From assembly GCA_035771175.1 (NCBI GenBank), contig CM069600.1, positions 10,501,729 through 10,565,728 of the forward strand: 64,000 nucleotides of DNA, given 5' to 3'. The stretch comes from Paratinospora sagittata (Eukaryota; Streptophyta; Magnoliopsida; Ranunculales; Menispermaceae). Below are positions 31,570 to 43,190 of this stretch, in pieces; the first letter of the stretch is position 1; each line of letters begins with the position of its first letter. The notes under the pieces were generated by a model that saw only the letters and a list, made by a program, of their open reading frames with translations, ran no database searches and was not told where the DNA came from. The translations under genes and the position numbers were made by a program.

Positions 31570-34495
31570 TGTGACGCCCCGAAAATTATTTCATCTAGCC
31601 CATAACCCAATTACACTTTGCCCAAACTCTATGCGTTGCCTTGATATGTTTGGTATTTGTTTGATGGTTGTTTAATGTTTGTATAGTTGATGCTTGATAA
31701 TATATATAAATATGTGTATCATAAATTGTATATGAGTCATGTTAAATTAAAGTATAATGCATATGTTATTATTTATGCATGGGCCCATTAAACCATGAAT
31801 TGATATGGGTTAGGGTTGATTGAATAAAAGGATAAATGAGAATGAGAATTTGGTGTATTAAATGGATTGGACATTTAAAATACATGGAAGCATGAGATTG
31901 GTTAAAGTACATGTGGTTGGTATGGGTAGTATGAGACCAACATATGTGAAGGCTGGTGCATGAAAGTGGACAAGTGTCCCATGCCCACTTCTCTTCTTCA
32001 AGGAAGTGCTAGAATGAGTGGAGGGAATGAAGGAAGGAATCAAGGAAGTGCTAGAAAGAGGTGAGTGGAGAGAAAGGAAAAAAAAGAAAAGAAAAGAAGA
32101 GAAAGAAAGAGGGAGTTGCAGGAGGAAGATCTCTGCAATGTTTTCATCAAACAGCTGGATCTTTAGGATATATGGTCAGATTGAGCTCAAAATTTGTCAG
32201 AGAGTTCGAAGCTTATGGTTATTCATTCTGGTCGGTAGAGATCTTGATCAGAGGTTTCTTCTAAGAGATATAACCTCTTAAACAAAGCTGGTCGGAAAGT
32301 CTAGATTTCTCGCGTCATTTCGCTCAAACTTCTATATCTCCTTAATCTACCGTTGGATGGATATAAAATTTGGATATGTAGTGTACAACTGATATTTCAG
32401 AATTCTAATCGGTGGAGATCGTGATTAGAGGTTTATTCTGAGAGATCTAACCTCTCAAACAAAGCTGATCGGAAAGTCTGGATTTCTTGTGCCGTTTCGT
32501 TCACACTTGTAGAACTCCTCAATCTACCGTTGGATGGATATAAAATTTGGGTATGTAGTTTATAACTGATATATCTGTATTCTGAACGGTAGAGATGTTA
32601 TGTGTTTAGTATTTTGTGTGATATAGTCATCTGAGTTTGAGTATTTGCAGCAGGAAAGGAGAAATTATCTGATTAGAGACTTGTTCATCAAAGATACTTA
32701 TCTTTTCTGTCCACCGTTGGATTGGGCTGATATTTGGACAGAAGGTTTGTTTCTTCACATAATTCAATTTGTACGGTTGATTTTGTGATTAAATATTTCT
32801 GTTGGTAGATTGATACATCTGAACAGAATATTAAATGAAGAATTGGTAGGGTTGCTTGTATTAGACCTAAATTTATAATATGAACTTAGACCTTTATAAA
32901 TAGCTTGCATGTCAACTATGTTGACCTAGTTGCCATTGTTGATGAACCCATGATACAAAATCAATGATATACATGGCTGAACATGGTGACCTAGTGTAAA
33001 TCGGCAATATGGCCTAAGTATGAAAATTTTCATATTTTAGGGCTTTTGATGCTTTTGGCCTAGAATCATTGAATTGATGGAACTTATGTTTAATTAAGCA
33101 TGATTAGGGTTGATTATGCTACTGATTTGGTGGTTGTGACCATATCATGGGTTAGGCCTACTTGTGATCAAGTGACCCAATTTGGGCATGTTTATGCCTA
33201 AGGAATTGAAAATCAGTATTTTTGATTAATAGAATGGTTTATGAATGAGAACTACGCATTAGAGGCCTAAGTCATGTGATTTGAGTTAAATGATGGGATT
33301 AGATGGGATTTAGGCCTATTGTTTATATGTGGGCTGATTTAGGGTTGATGTGTAATGTCTATATGATTGAGCATAGAAATTGATGTATGGTAGGATATTG
33401 ATGTATGTTTCAGGATCTTGATTGGGTTGATTCGGTTTGGTGGTCGTGTGTGGTTAAATACTCTCGCGAGGCTTGGTTGTGAGTAGACTTCATTTATGAT
33501 TATATCTTTTATGTCATCATATCACTTTTATATATTGTATGTTGAAAGCATGAATGTGTTCTAATGTTTTGAATGATGCATTGATTTGAGAAAACCTTAT
33601 GACTTTGGTTGGGCCCATCTATCTGGCTAATAGGGGACTTAACATTGTCATAGGAGGGTTTTAGGAAAGCAAATGATTGGGGTCAACGGTACGGTGAAAT
33701 AGACGTGCACTAGTAACCCCAAATAAAACATGATTGGGATCAACGGTACGGTGAAATAGACGTCACTAGTAACCCAATGCATGTGGAATGTTGATCCAAA
33801 TTGATAAGCTTTTACTTGCATCGAACTTATTATAAATGCTTGATATCTATATGTTATGAGCTTTTAATCATGCTACACATTGACATGCATACATGATATT
33901 TATTGATGAGTATTGATAGCATATTTGAATTCTATTCACCGGGCACCGTTGGCTCACCCTAATTTTCCTCTTTCTGGTCCTTCTGTCCCGAATAAGGGCA
34001 AAGGAGTAGTTATATCTTGAGGGCCTTGCCTGCGAGAGAATCCAAGGCCTCGATGTGAGTTGAGAGACATTTGATTGAACTGTGTTTTAAATTATGAAGT
34101 ATTATATTTTGGATTATGTAATTATAACACTTACCACATTGTAGTATGGGTGAGTTGGGACTTGTTAGACAGATTATGTGGGCATATGACGGTTTTTATT
34201 TGTGCCCACAATTTTGAACTTTATGTGTATGTCAATTTTAATGGACTGTAGGGATTATGATTTTATTTGTGGTTCATTTTTATAGATTATCTCTTGTCTT
34301 TGATGATTAATACGGTGGGTAGTTTTATTTAGTACCTTTTGATATTATGCCATTGTTTGAGATAAGGCTCGTAGGGTCTCAACCACCTCACGAGAGTTGA
34401 GGAGTGGTCGGAGATGCCTACGTCGGGCGTCCCGCCCCGGCATTCCGCACGCCATTCCCTGCGGGGTTGGTGGTCCGGGGTGCGGGGTCGCTACA
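31570..34495 (+). repeat. Z 5' LTR (2.9 kb)
   Basis: TGTGACGCCCCG to GGGTCGCTACA. It has two direct repeats of ~177 bp (landmark ACAAAGCTGGTCGGAAAGTC at 32282 and its partner at 32459) and two of ~51 bp (TCAACGGTACGGTGAAATAG near 33684 and 33739). Open frames here (for example 32018-32281) have no recognisable content. A truncated copy is at 59449-60967. Confidence 0.85.
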
Positions 34496-34496
34496 G

Positions 34497-34512
34497 TTGG
34501 TATCAGAGCCTG
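34497..34512 (+). other. Z primer binding site
   Basis: TTGGTATCAGAGCCTG one base after the LTR: complementary to the initiator-Met tRNA 3' end. Confidence 0.85.
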
Positions 34513-34722
34513 ATTTTACTAGGTTTGGTCTATGTATTGGACTTAGATGACTTTGACCTAGGAATTGGGTGAGAGATTTCGGTGATTAAAAAGCTTAAAG
34601 GGAACTAACTTAAAAACCTTACTATCATATTTTCTGCGTGTATTATATGATATGGGTAGTTATGAGGCTTTGTTAATGTTTTAAATGTGTGATGGTTGCT
34701 CATATTTCTACTTCTCAGTGTC

Positions 34723-35901
34723 ATGAGGAGGAGCGAGAGATTGGGACAACCACGCACAGGGTCATCCGATGATGACCGGATGGGGAGGATGAAGGAGATC
34801 ATTCAGGCACAGGGCCGCTTGATAGCAGCCCAGACTTCCCAGATACAGGCGTTAGTGCAGCAGGTTGAGGCTATTGCTCGACAGTCACCTCAAACAATAC
34901 CTCAGGAGGCGGGCACTAGTGGGGCCGAGGCTAGTAGAGCTGCAGGGGCAGCAGGACCTCAAATGGTTGTACCTCAGCCTATGCCTACACCTGCTCCTAT
35001 TGTTGTGGAGAACCCCACTGATCGGCGGATCAGACTACTAGAAAAGTTCATGAAGCTAAAGCCTAAGGAATTCACTGGTGGGGTTGACTTGAAGAAGGCC
35101 GAAGATTGGCTGAAGAATGTCGAGAAGATCAGTCACTCTTTAGAGCTTGATGAGGACTCTCAGGTCCTATGTGCTGCTCACACACTGAAGAGTGATGCAG
35201 AGGACTGGTGGCTTTCAGTGTTGGATACACAGGGGGCAGTGAAGAGTTGGGACACCTTCAAACGGTTGTTCTTACAGGCTTACGTTCCAGAGACTGAGAG
35301 ACAGGCTAAGCAACTCGAGTTTTTGAGTCTCGCACAGGGCACCATGTCAGTCAGGGAGTACGAGCTCAGGTTTAGGCAACTCGCAGTTTATGCCCCTGGG
35401 TTAGTTCAGACGCCGAGTGACAAGACTATGAGGTTTTCTTTGAACCTAAGGCCTGCGATCCGACAGGCCTTGTCTGTGACGAAGATGACTGATTTTACCA
35501 CAGTGGTCCAGAGGGCCAAACAGTATGAGTTGGCTGAGCGGGTTGATGGTATGTCTACACGAGCAGCTCCAGGTGAACCGACTTCACAAGCAGAGTCTGG
35601 GGGACAGTTCCAGACTCCGTGGAAGAAGGGAAGATGGGAAAGGAAGAGAAATTTTTTTGGAAGAGCACAGTCTGATGGTGCTCAGAGTAAGGCATCCCCG
35701 GTTAAGACTGGTATGATGGCCTCACCAGTGGTTTCCTCTCCTATCCCGATTCCTATTCAGGCACCGAGTGCACCGAGGCCCCCATTCCCACAGACTGCTG
35801 GCCGAGGAAGTTATGTGACGACATCTCAGACTGGGTCATTTGCGCCCAGGGCTCTGTTCTTATGTTTTCAATGTGGGCAGGCTGGGCATAGGAAGTTCTA
35901 G
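34723..35901 (+). pseudogene. Z gag, stop inside the zinc knuckle
   Basis: Starts MRRSERLGQPRTGSSDD (the Met at 34723 is preferred to one nine codons upstream). Residues ~25-50 are a helical Gln-rich stretch; the gag core has AEDWWLSVLDTQG, FKRLFLQAYVPETER and FLSLAQGTMSVREYELRF. A CCHC knuckle CFQCGQAGHRKF is stopped by TAG (35899-35901) just before its last Cys, which is present in the next codon. The stop sits where a CAG would give a normal knuckle. The particle part is otherwise open over 390 codons. Confidence 0.85.
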
Positions 35902-36645
35902 TGTCCAAATTTTCAGAGAGCTCAGGGATTTGTGCAGTAGTCCAGTGCCAGAGAGACAGCGAAGGCAGCTCCTGAGCCAGACCCGACAGCATCCAGGACT
36001 TTGGTGGAAGGTACTCTTATTATTTGTGGTACTTCTATGCATGTATTATTTGATGCAGGGTCTACATTATCATTCATATCTGGACGTATGGTAGAAAGTT
36101 TGCATTTGACTCCCATTAGGGCTAGTACATGGTTAGTGGTGAGTACTGTAGCTGGGAAGAGGATCTACCCGAACATGATCTGTAGCCAGTGTGTGGTTCA
36201 GATTGGTGATGTTGAGATGCCTATTGACTTTCGAGTCCTAGAGTTTTTAGAGTTTGATGCAATTCTAGGGATGGATTGGCTCGCGGCCTATCATGCAGTT
36301 GTCGACTGTTTCGCGAAGAGAATCATTTTTCAGGTCCCCGGACACCCAGTGTTTACACTACAGGGTAGAGCTTCAGACCAGACAGTCACAAGGGGTAGAT
36401 TTGTGACTGATGGAGATAAGGAGATTTTGGGTGGGTTAGTGCCTGATGAAGAAGAGACTAGTGAGGCGATACTTGAGGATATTGCCATTGTTAGGGACTT
36501 TCTAGATGTGTTCCCTGCGAATCTTCCAGGATTACCCCCGAAGCGAGAGATCGATTTCATTATTGAACTAGTCCCTGGCACGAAGCCTATCTCCATGGCA
36601 CCATATAGAATGGTGCCAGCCGAGTTGAGAGAGTTGCAGAAATAG
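35902..36645 (+). pseudogene. Z aspartic protease and start of RT
   Basis: Same frame as gag. A TAG at 35938 (after FVQ) is followed by the retropepsin with VLFDAGSTLSFIS and FDAILGMDWLAAYHAVVDC. The RT amino end follows: DFLDVFPANLPGLPPKREID, GTKPISMAPYRM and LRELQK, then a TAG at 36643 in place of the usual Gln before LEELL. The protease processes the polyprotein. Confidence 0.85.
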
Positions 36646-37716
36646 CTCGAGGAGTTATTGGCTAAGAGCTTTATTTGCCCGAGCGTGTCACCCTGGGGAG
36701 CTCCAGTTCTTTTTGTGAAAAAGAAAGATGGGAGCTTGCGGTTGTGCATCGACTATCGCCAATTGAACAGGGTGACTGTCAAGAACAAATATCCTCTCCC
36801 AAGGATTGATGACTTGTTTGATCAGTTGAGGGGAGCGAGGTATTTTTCGAAGATTAATTTGCGCTCCGGGTATCATCAGCTGAGGATCAGAGAGGAGGAT
36901 GTGCCTAAGACAGCATTCAAAACCCGCTATGGACATTATGAGTTCCTTGTGATGCCATTTGGTGTGACTAATGCACCGGCGATGTTCATGGACCTGATGC
37001 AGAGGGTCTTTAGGCAGTATCTGGATAAGTTTGTCATCATCTTCATTGATGACATATTGGTGTATTCCAAGACTCGGGCTGAGCATGAAGAACACCTTAG
37101 AGTGACCTTGCAAACTCTGAGAGAGCATAGGCTATATGCAAAGCTGAGCAAGTACGAGTTTTGGATCACCGAAGTGAAGTTCTTAGGTCATGTGGTGAGT
37201 TCTGAGGGGATTTCAGTTGATCCGTCTAAGGTTGAAGTCATTATCAGTTGGCCTAGGCCTACCACAGTGACCGAGATCAGAAGCTTTCTTGGGTTAGCTG
37301 GTTACTATAGGAGATTCGTTCAGGGATTCTCCAAGATAGCTACGCCTATGACTAGGCTCACCCAGAAAGATGTGTCCTTTGTATGGACCGAGGAGTGTGA
37401 GAATGCCTTTTTAGAGCTGAAGAAAAGATTGACATCTACGCCAGTGTTGATTTTGCCAGAGCCTGATCAGGAGTTGGTTATCTATACTGATGCCTCTCGT
37501 ATCGGCTTGGGTTGCGTGTTGATGCAGAAGGATAGGGTCATTGCTTATGCATCGAGGCAGTTGAAGGTGCATGAAAAGAACTACCCTGTTCATGACTTAG
37601 AACTGGTCGCAGTGGTTTTTGCCTTGAAGATTTGGAGGCATTATCTCTATGGTGAGAGATTCACTTTGTATTCTAACCATAAGAGCCTCAAGTACTTGTT
37701 TTCTCAGAGGAATTGA
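36646..37716 (+). pseudogene. Z reverse transcriptase and RNase H
   Basis: Open in the same frame after the TAG at 36643. [54 protein letters not shown] and the catalytic [10 protein letters not shown] (all palm residues present). Thumb: [18 protein letters not shown]. RNase [30 protein letters not shown] and [12 protein letters not shown] (the usual D-H here is N-H). A 1-bp loss near 37707 (one G of AGGGAA) ends the frame. It is the only RT palm domain of a gypsy element in the window. Confidence 0.9.
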
Positions 37717-38825
37717 ACATGAGGCAGAGAAGGTGGTTAGAGCTCCTCAAAGACTATGATTTTACATTGGAATACCACCCAGGTAAAGCCAATGTAGTGA
37801 CTGATGCGTTGAGCAGGAAGCGGGTAGAGACAGTTATTGTAGCACGCCAGATGTCTCATGAGTGGAGACTATTTGAGGCGGCTACGGTTATGAGTATATG
37901 TGCTACCCCTTCAGATCAGATTGTGATATGTGCTCAAATGAGAACTCAGCTTACACAAGTCCAGAAGGTAATTGACCAACAGAGACTTGACGTTGATCAT
38001 GGGATGTACAAGTCTTGGGCTGAGAGCAGTGATTTTACTGATTGGCACTTGTCATCTGATGGTGCCTTGAGATTTAGGGGACGTTTATGGGTTCCCGCAG
38101 ATCCACGACTCAGACAGAGTGTTCTCCAAGAGGCTCACAGATCTCATTATGCTATTCATCCTGGCGGAACCAAGATGTATCATGCTATGAAAAGAATGTA
38201 TTGGTGGCCCGACATGAAGAGAGAGATAGCGCAGTTCATTCAGAGGTGTGAGATTTGTCAAAGAGTCAAAGCTGAGCATCAGAGGCCTGGAGGGCAGATG
38301 CAACCGCTTGCCATTCCTGAGTGGAAATGGGAGCACGTCACTATGGACTTTGTTGTGGGATTACCCAACACCCCGAGGAGACATAATGCTGTTTGGGTTA
38401 TTATTGATCGCTTGACCAAGTCCGCTCACTTTCTACCGGTGAACACTAAGGATTCTATGGACAAGCTGAGCAGACTCTATATGCAGGAGATAGTCAGATT
38501 ACATGGAGTGCCAGTTTCGATTGTGTCAGATAGGGATCCGAGGTTTACATCGGTATTCTGGCAGGGGTTGCAGAGGCAGCTCGGCACTAGACTAGATCTC
38601 AGTACCGCTTTTCACCCCCAGACGGATGGCCAGTCTGAGAGGTTGATATCGATTTTAGAGGATATGCTTCGAGCTTGTGTCCTTGAGTTCGTGGTAACTG
38701 GGAGGAGTACATACATCTGTGTGAGTTCGCGTACAACAACAGCTATCAGTCCAGTATTGCCATGGCTCCTTTTGAGGCATTGTATGGTCGACCCTGTAGA
38801 TCTCCGATCTGTTGGACAGAGGTAG
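37713..38825 (+). pseudogene. Z integrase, zinc and catalytic domains
   Basis: Continues in a new frame after the loss near 37707: NMRQRRWLELLKDYDF, HPGKANVVTDALSRK, the H2C2 zinc finger EAHRSHYAIHPG ... RCEICQRVKAEH, the DDE core with TMDFVVGLP (first D), VSDRDPRFTSVFW (second D) and FHPQTDGQSERL (E). A second 1-bp loss near 38692 (TTCGTGG for TTCGGTGG) changes the frame. All three catalytic acids are present. Confidence 0.88.
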
Positions 38826-39400
38826 GGGATGTTGCGGTGATGGGACCAGAGTTTGTACAAGAACACACAGAGAAGATTAAGAGGATCAGGCATAATATGA
38901 AAGTAGCCCAAGACAGGCAGAAGAGTTACACTGATGCCAAGCGGAAGACCGTAGAGTTCGAGGTGGGTGACCAAGTTTTATTGAAGGTCTCACCTCAGAA
39001 GGGCCAAACTAGATTTGGGATAAAAGGCAAGCTCACTCCGAGATTTATTGGGCCGTTCGAGGTTTTAGAACGAATTGGCCCCGTCGCTGACCGATTAGCC
39101 TTGCCACCTCAGTTAGCAGCAGTCCACAATGTCTTTCATGTGTCAATACTGAGAGTGTACAAGAGTGATTTTGATCACGTCTTGGACTGGAGGAACATTG
39201 AACTGAGGCAGGATGGGACTTATGATGAGGAACCTATTCAGATACTTGACTGAAAGGTCCAGAGGTTACGTAACCGCGAGATTCCGATGGTTAAGGTGAG
39301 ATGGCAGTTCCATGGCGAGGAATAGGTTACTTGGGAGCGTGAGGACTACATGATGGGGCACTTTGCCGAGTTCATGGGCTTAGGTAATTTCTTAACCTTA
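38762..39400 (+). pseudogene. Z integrase C-terminus with chromovirus-type tail
   Basis: MAPFEALYGRPCRSPICW, then the SH3-like part GDQVLLKVSPQKGQTRF, LTPRFIGPFEVLERIGP and VFHVSILRVY. QILD is followed by TGA (39251-39253) where Trp is expected and by TAG (39323-39325) in EEQVTWERED. The sequence after these stops still reads as the chromodomain-like end. Confidence 0.85.
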
Positions 39401-39425
39401 AAACTTCGAGGACGAAGTTCATTCT

Positions 39426-39438
39426 AAGGTGGGTGTGA
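39426..39438 (+). other. Z polypurine tract
   Basis: AAGGTGGGTGTGA directly before the 3' LTR start TGTGACTCC, with CGAGGACGAAGTTC upstream, the usual chromovirus arrangement. It would prime plus-strand synthesis. Confidence 0.7.
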
Positions 39439-39547
39439 TGTGACTCCCTGAAAATTATTTCATCTAGCCCATAACCCAATTACACTTTGCCCAAACTCTA
39501 TGCGTTGCCTTGATATGTTTGGTGTTCGTTTGATGGTTGTTTAATGT
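39439..39547 (+). repeat. Z 3' LTR, only the first ~109 bp
   Basis: Matches the start of the 5' LTR up to GTTTAATGT, then changes to unrelated sequence. Confidence 0.85.
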
Positions 39548-40450
39548 AACGTAATCCATCAAATAGAGACAAAATTCCATGAAAATAAACTAACATCTCA
39601 CAACTTATTTAATTGAATAAAAATAATAAACTATTCCACTATGTACTGACATAGTCATTATCGATGTACTCAATTAACATGTCCTAACATAATATTGGAC
39701 ATACCAAATGAATTAGATATCGATACCACTCCTATCAAAACCATTACTCTTACAACTACTAAGTAAAGACTACTACTACATATAATCAAAACTAAGCCAC
39801 CAGCAGGACCCGCTACCATCATTCCTTACGCTGCATTATTAATTCTTCAAAAAATAAAGGGGTGAGCTAATCCCCAGTGGATCACCATAGAAAATTTCCA
39901 AAATTCCTATTTATTAGTAGAAATTATATCAAGTCAAGTTAGAAACAAATAAGTGCAAAACATTACGTTACAACATTAGTTTGTTTCATTGTCGTTGTTG
40001 ACCATCCATTCAGGGTTATGGACCACCCCTAGGTGGAATCACCTTTTTCCTCGGAACTCTTATTGACCGAAGTCCAAAAACTCCTGCCATTGCGGCATAT
40101 AGCCTTGACCTTTCTGAACACTCCAGACTAGGCCAAGACACATTTCGATGTATTGTTATCATTTCAGTGTGTCTTTAGTGTGATAACTAACAACAAGATT
40201 TGAAACTAAATCTAGTATAATCGAGTGCATGTTACAAAATATTTAGCCATGATACAGGTATCGCATAACGTGAAAGATCAATCAATACCAATATACTAGA
40301 AAACAAATATATCATAATATATGACATGGATGATCATGATATTTAAAGCATCAAACCACATAATACATACATCATGCACAAGAACATAGAAAGGCACATT
40401 ATCAAGCCATAACTAATTTGAGGAACTTAATCACTAATTATTATACACGT
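39548..40450. other. Left flank of the Tat-like element, unresolved
   Basis: About 900 bases with no gene. The first bases after the break can be read as TGTAACGTAATCC, like the start of an LTR, and GGGGTGAGCTAATCCCCAGT near 39858 resembles a motif in the Y and X LTRs, so an old reversed gypsy LTR fragment is possible. No second end or target site was found. It ends with CACGT, the left target copy of the Tat-like element. Confidence 0.3.
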
Positions 40451-41326
40451 TGTTGGACCATATACCGAGCATAAGACATGTCAGCCACGCCAATTTTGCC
40501 AAGTACGATGTAATACAGACCAGGTAGGTATACCGACTTGTTCTGAACAAAGAATATTGATCTACTCAGCCATGCATACAACTTGAGACATGGTCGGTCT
40601 TACCGACCTGGACGGCATATTATTCGGCATAATGATCAGATCAACATGGGAGAGCTCCAGGCCGGCAGGTTGAATTATTGACCTGGATGACAGGTCAGTA
40701 ACTATAAAACGACAACATCAGCCCGGTAGGGCATGATGTGTCCTGCAGACTTGAAGCTACTGACTTCTTTTCCGACTATATCTTTGCTTACAAGCAGACA
40801 GAATGGATGACGACTAAACGCAGGTTCAGATAGGGATAAGGCATGATTCACTGTGATAAGTTCGGAATTTACTCCTTTCTTCGACTATGAGAAGGCCTGA
40901 AGTTCTAGTAGTTCGACTAGGAGGCTATTAAGTCATCATATTCCAGTAAGGATCGCACCAGATCTTCCTAATTCTACTAGGAATCAAATGTGCTCTTCCA
41001 GCACAAGATTGATTCCTGATTCTATAACAACTCTACTATAAGACCTCATGCCCTTTCTATAAAAAGGCCATAACCCCTAAAGGGGAAGTAAGCAACTCTC
41101 GACCCAGTTCAGTACTATTAACTCTACGGAGCTCTGAACTAACTTAGGCATTGGAGGGTCTTTGGTCGGCACCACACTGGTGTTCCTCATGATAGCCTAT
41201 TCTCTTTTGTTTTCCTCTCTCAGATCATTGATCTCTGACGACCTTCCCAACACTCCGACGAGTCCCAGGTCATTATATTCCCTCCACCTCACAGTCTACT
41301 GGTGTTGGTCAAATCTTGCACCAACA
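40451..41326 (+). repeat. Tat-like 5' LTR, complete (876 bp)
   Basis: TGTTGGACC to CACCAACA. A TATA-like TATAAAAAG is at 41058-41066. Compared with the 3' LTRs it lacks ~48 bp near 40803 and has numerous base changes, so the element is old. A 73-codon frame (41162-41383) is not a gene. Confidence 0.85.
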
Positions 41327-41350
41327 TTTAGCATCGTCTGTGGGGATCGA
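41327..41350 (+). other. Leader start / primer-site region of the Tat-like element
   Basis: TTTAGCATCGTCTGTGGGGA directly after the LTR resembles the TTGGCGCCGTCTGTGGGGAT leader common in Tat/Athila-type elements. No tRNA is assigned. Confidence 0.5.
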
Positions 41351-41379
41351 CATTGTAAGTTAGAAACAAATTTGTTGTC

Positions 41380-41900
41380 ATGAGTCAGGAAGCAGAAATA
41401 CCAATTGATATGGAGCCCATCGCTACACCGGTGGTACCCCAAAACAAAAGGAGAAGACCACCAAAAAAATAGTCAAAGAACTCTACTCAGAAATCAAGGT
41501 TGACTGCCATAGAGAGGAACTTGGAAAGAATGTCTGAAAATGTCTTGGAGCAGCAACGGGTCTTAAAGGAGGTACTCCGACAGCAACACTTTTAAGTTCC
41601 ATTTCCTTTAGTTTATCCTTCTTCTTTTTTCCCTTCAGCAACAATATCAGCCCAGAATTTTCAAACTGGTCGGTATGAGAAAATTAAGACGTCCGAAGTA
41701 GAACTTACGGCCTGAGAAGACTCGGTAATAACGCCTACCGCATATAGTTTCGGGCGACAAAATGACCTTGTATCGCCGATCTGCAAAGGGGAGCTGGTAA
41801 ATTTCGTCTACCCAGGAGAAATCAAACTCTTCTTCCCTGATCAGTTTTTCCTAGGTACCTGCCAAACTAGGCAAAAAACATGAGTCGCTACTGACCAAAA
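41380..41900 (+). pseudogene. Tat-like gag remnant
   Basis: ATG at 41380 begins MSQEAEIPIDMEPIATP and runs to a stop after KRRRPPKK. The same frame continues with NLERMSENVLEQQRVLKE, a helical stretch, and has further stops. No gag core or zinc knuckle remains. Similar N-termini occur in Tat gag proteins, but the match is by position and composition only. Confidence 0.4.
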
Positions 41901-42035
41901 ATAAGATTAGAAATAAAGATAAGGGATAGAGGGAAGCTCGATACCTGGTTTCCCAAACGGGGTCGGTACTCCAGCTTCTTCTGGACACTACCTCGAGGCG
42001 AAGAATCACTTATCTTTCCACGACTTGTTAGAAGT

Positions 42036-42430
42036 AGGGTTCTCAGTAATCAAGGGTTGGCCTTCCTCGGTACCCTGATGGGTCAAAGCATAGTATTACC
42101 CGCTACATCTCGGATGAGACTTTAATCGTTATACTAGGCCGAAGTCGTCAAAATCGAACTCCGGCCACCCCTTCTCCTTCCAAAGAACAAGACAACTCAG
42201 AATTTCCTTCCATACATTCGGGTTGAGCTGAGCAGGAGCTAGTCGAATTTGGCTGAGTAGGCGACAAAGTGGCGATTGAATGGGTAGGGTCAACCCATCC
42301 TCAAAGAAGATGGTGTACAGAACGATCTCCCATTTCCTAGGGTTGTTAGGTCAGTCCCCAGGAGTAGGTGCCCTCAATACAACCCTGCTAGATATGCCGA
42401 ACTCCTTCCTTAATTGAGCAAGATGGTGTT
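42036..42430 (-). pseudogene. Antisense extra ORF remnant (PF04195-like), block B
   Basis: Better preserved than in block A. On the minus strand it reads EFGISSRVVLRAPTPGD, a TGA, PNNPRKWEIVLYTIFFEDG, LTLPIQSPLCRLLSQ, PAQLNPNVWKEIL and LWKEKGWPEFDFDDFG, then a stop. The order G-L-x-x-P, P-x-Q-L-x-P-N-x-W fits the putative gypsy-type transposon domain. It opposes the LTR orientation, as in some Tat-lineage elements with an antisense additional ORF. Confidence 0.6.
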
Positions 42431-43190
42431 ATTTTATCCTTTAGGGAACACAGTCGACCGAGTAGAATATTTCGCCTATACTGACGACTACTGGCTTAAT
42501 GGACACAAGAGAACGACTCGAGGTACTAGGCTCGATATTACCGAGCACACTTTGTGACCTATCGACTAAAAGGGGCACACGTCAAACACCTCCCGTTCGG
42601 AGCTATGGTGCTCGGTAGCCTCAGAACTCTCCTCGGAACCTTCGTCCTCAAATAACAGAACTATGGCATCCCCTCCTACTCGAGGGTCAGCCCTAATTTC
42701 CTCTTTTCCTTTAAAAAAGAAGTCCTCGTAGGAAACTTCCTTTGAGGTAAGAAGAGAAAAAGCGATATGGTCGATGGGTGGATCTATGCTAGAAGAAGCT
42801 ATCTAAATAACCTAAAGACTGTACTAACAGACTACCTAGCAAAAAGATAAAAGGAAAAGCTGTGAGTAAGGAGTTACTGCACAAGGATGGATGACAAAAA
42901 TGTTGAGCAAACGACTACCGATCTCTTTAGAGCGCAGTAAATGAATGTAGAGGAAATGAAAAGTTATCTAATTTATAGGCGAACGACCTGCAGGGCGTAA
43001 TGATGAGGACGAATATCAAGGCAAAATCAATGGCGAGTATTCAACGAACGTGTAAGAGTGGTCAGGCTGTCATGTGGCGCACGTCAGCATGGTTTTTGAG
43101 GCACAACTGTCATGAGCATTAAATAGCTCGGTATATAACGCTTCATCTAACCTCCAAGCAATTAGTCTTGCTCGAAATTTAAGAGGTAAA
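42431..43190. other. Tat-like internal region without a clear gene, block B
   Basis: Same sequence as 5546-6303. No recognisable domain; ends AGAGGTAAA before the 3' LTR. Confidence 0.45.

Larger units (their letters stand above)
31570..39547 (+). mobile_element. Chromovirus Z (Tekay/Del-like Ty3/gypsy), gag-pol decayed, 3' LTR truncated
   Basis: 5' LTR 31570-34495, PBS, gag, protease, RT, RNase H, integrase with chromovirus-type tail, polypurine tract, and the first ~109 bp of the 3' LTR. At least five in-frame stops and two 1-bp losses disable it. Domain order PR-RT-RH-IN is that of Ty3/gypsy; the tail ILD-KVQRLRNREIP ... KVRWQFHGEE and WERED is of the Tekay/Del type. It lies inside a W-family LTR head. 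Confidence 0.9.

Noticed and set aside
40451..41326. Treating block A and block B Tat-like/Y structures as independent insertions
   Set aside because: Identical nested positions, deletions and target sites in both blocks require duplication.
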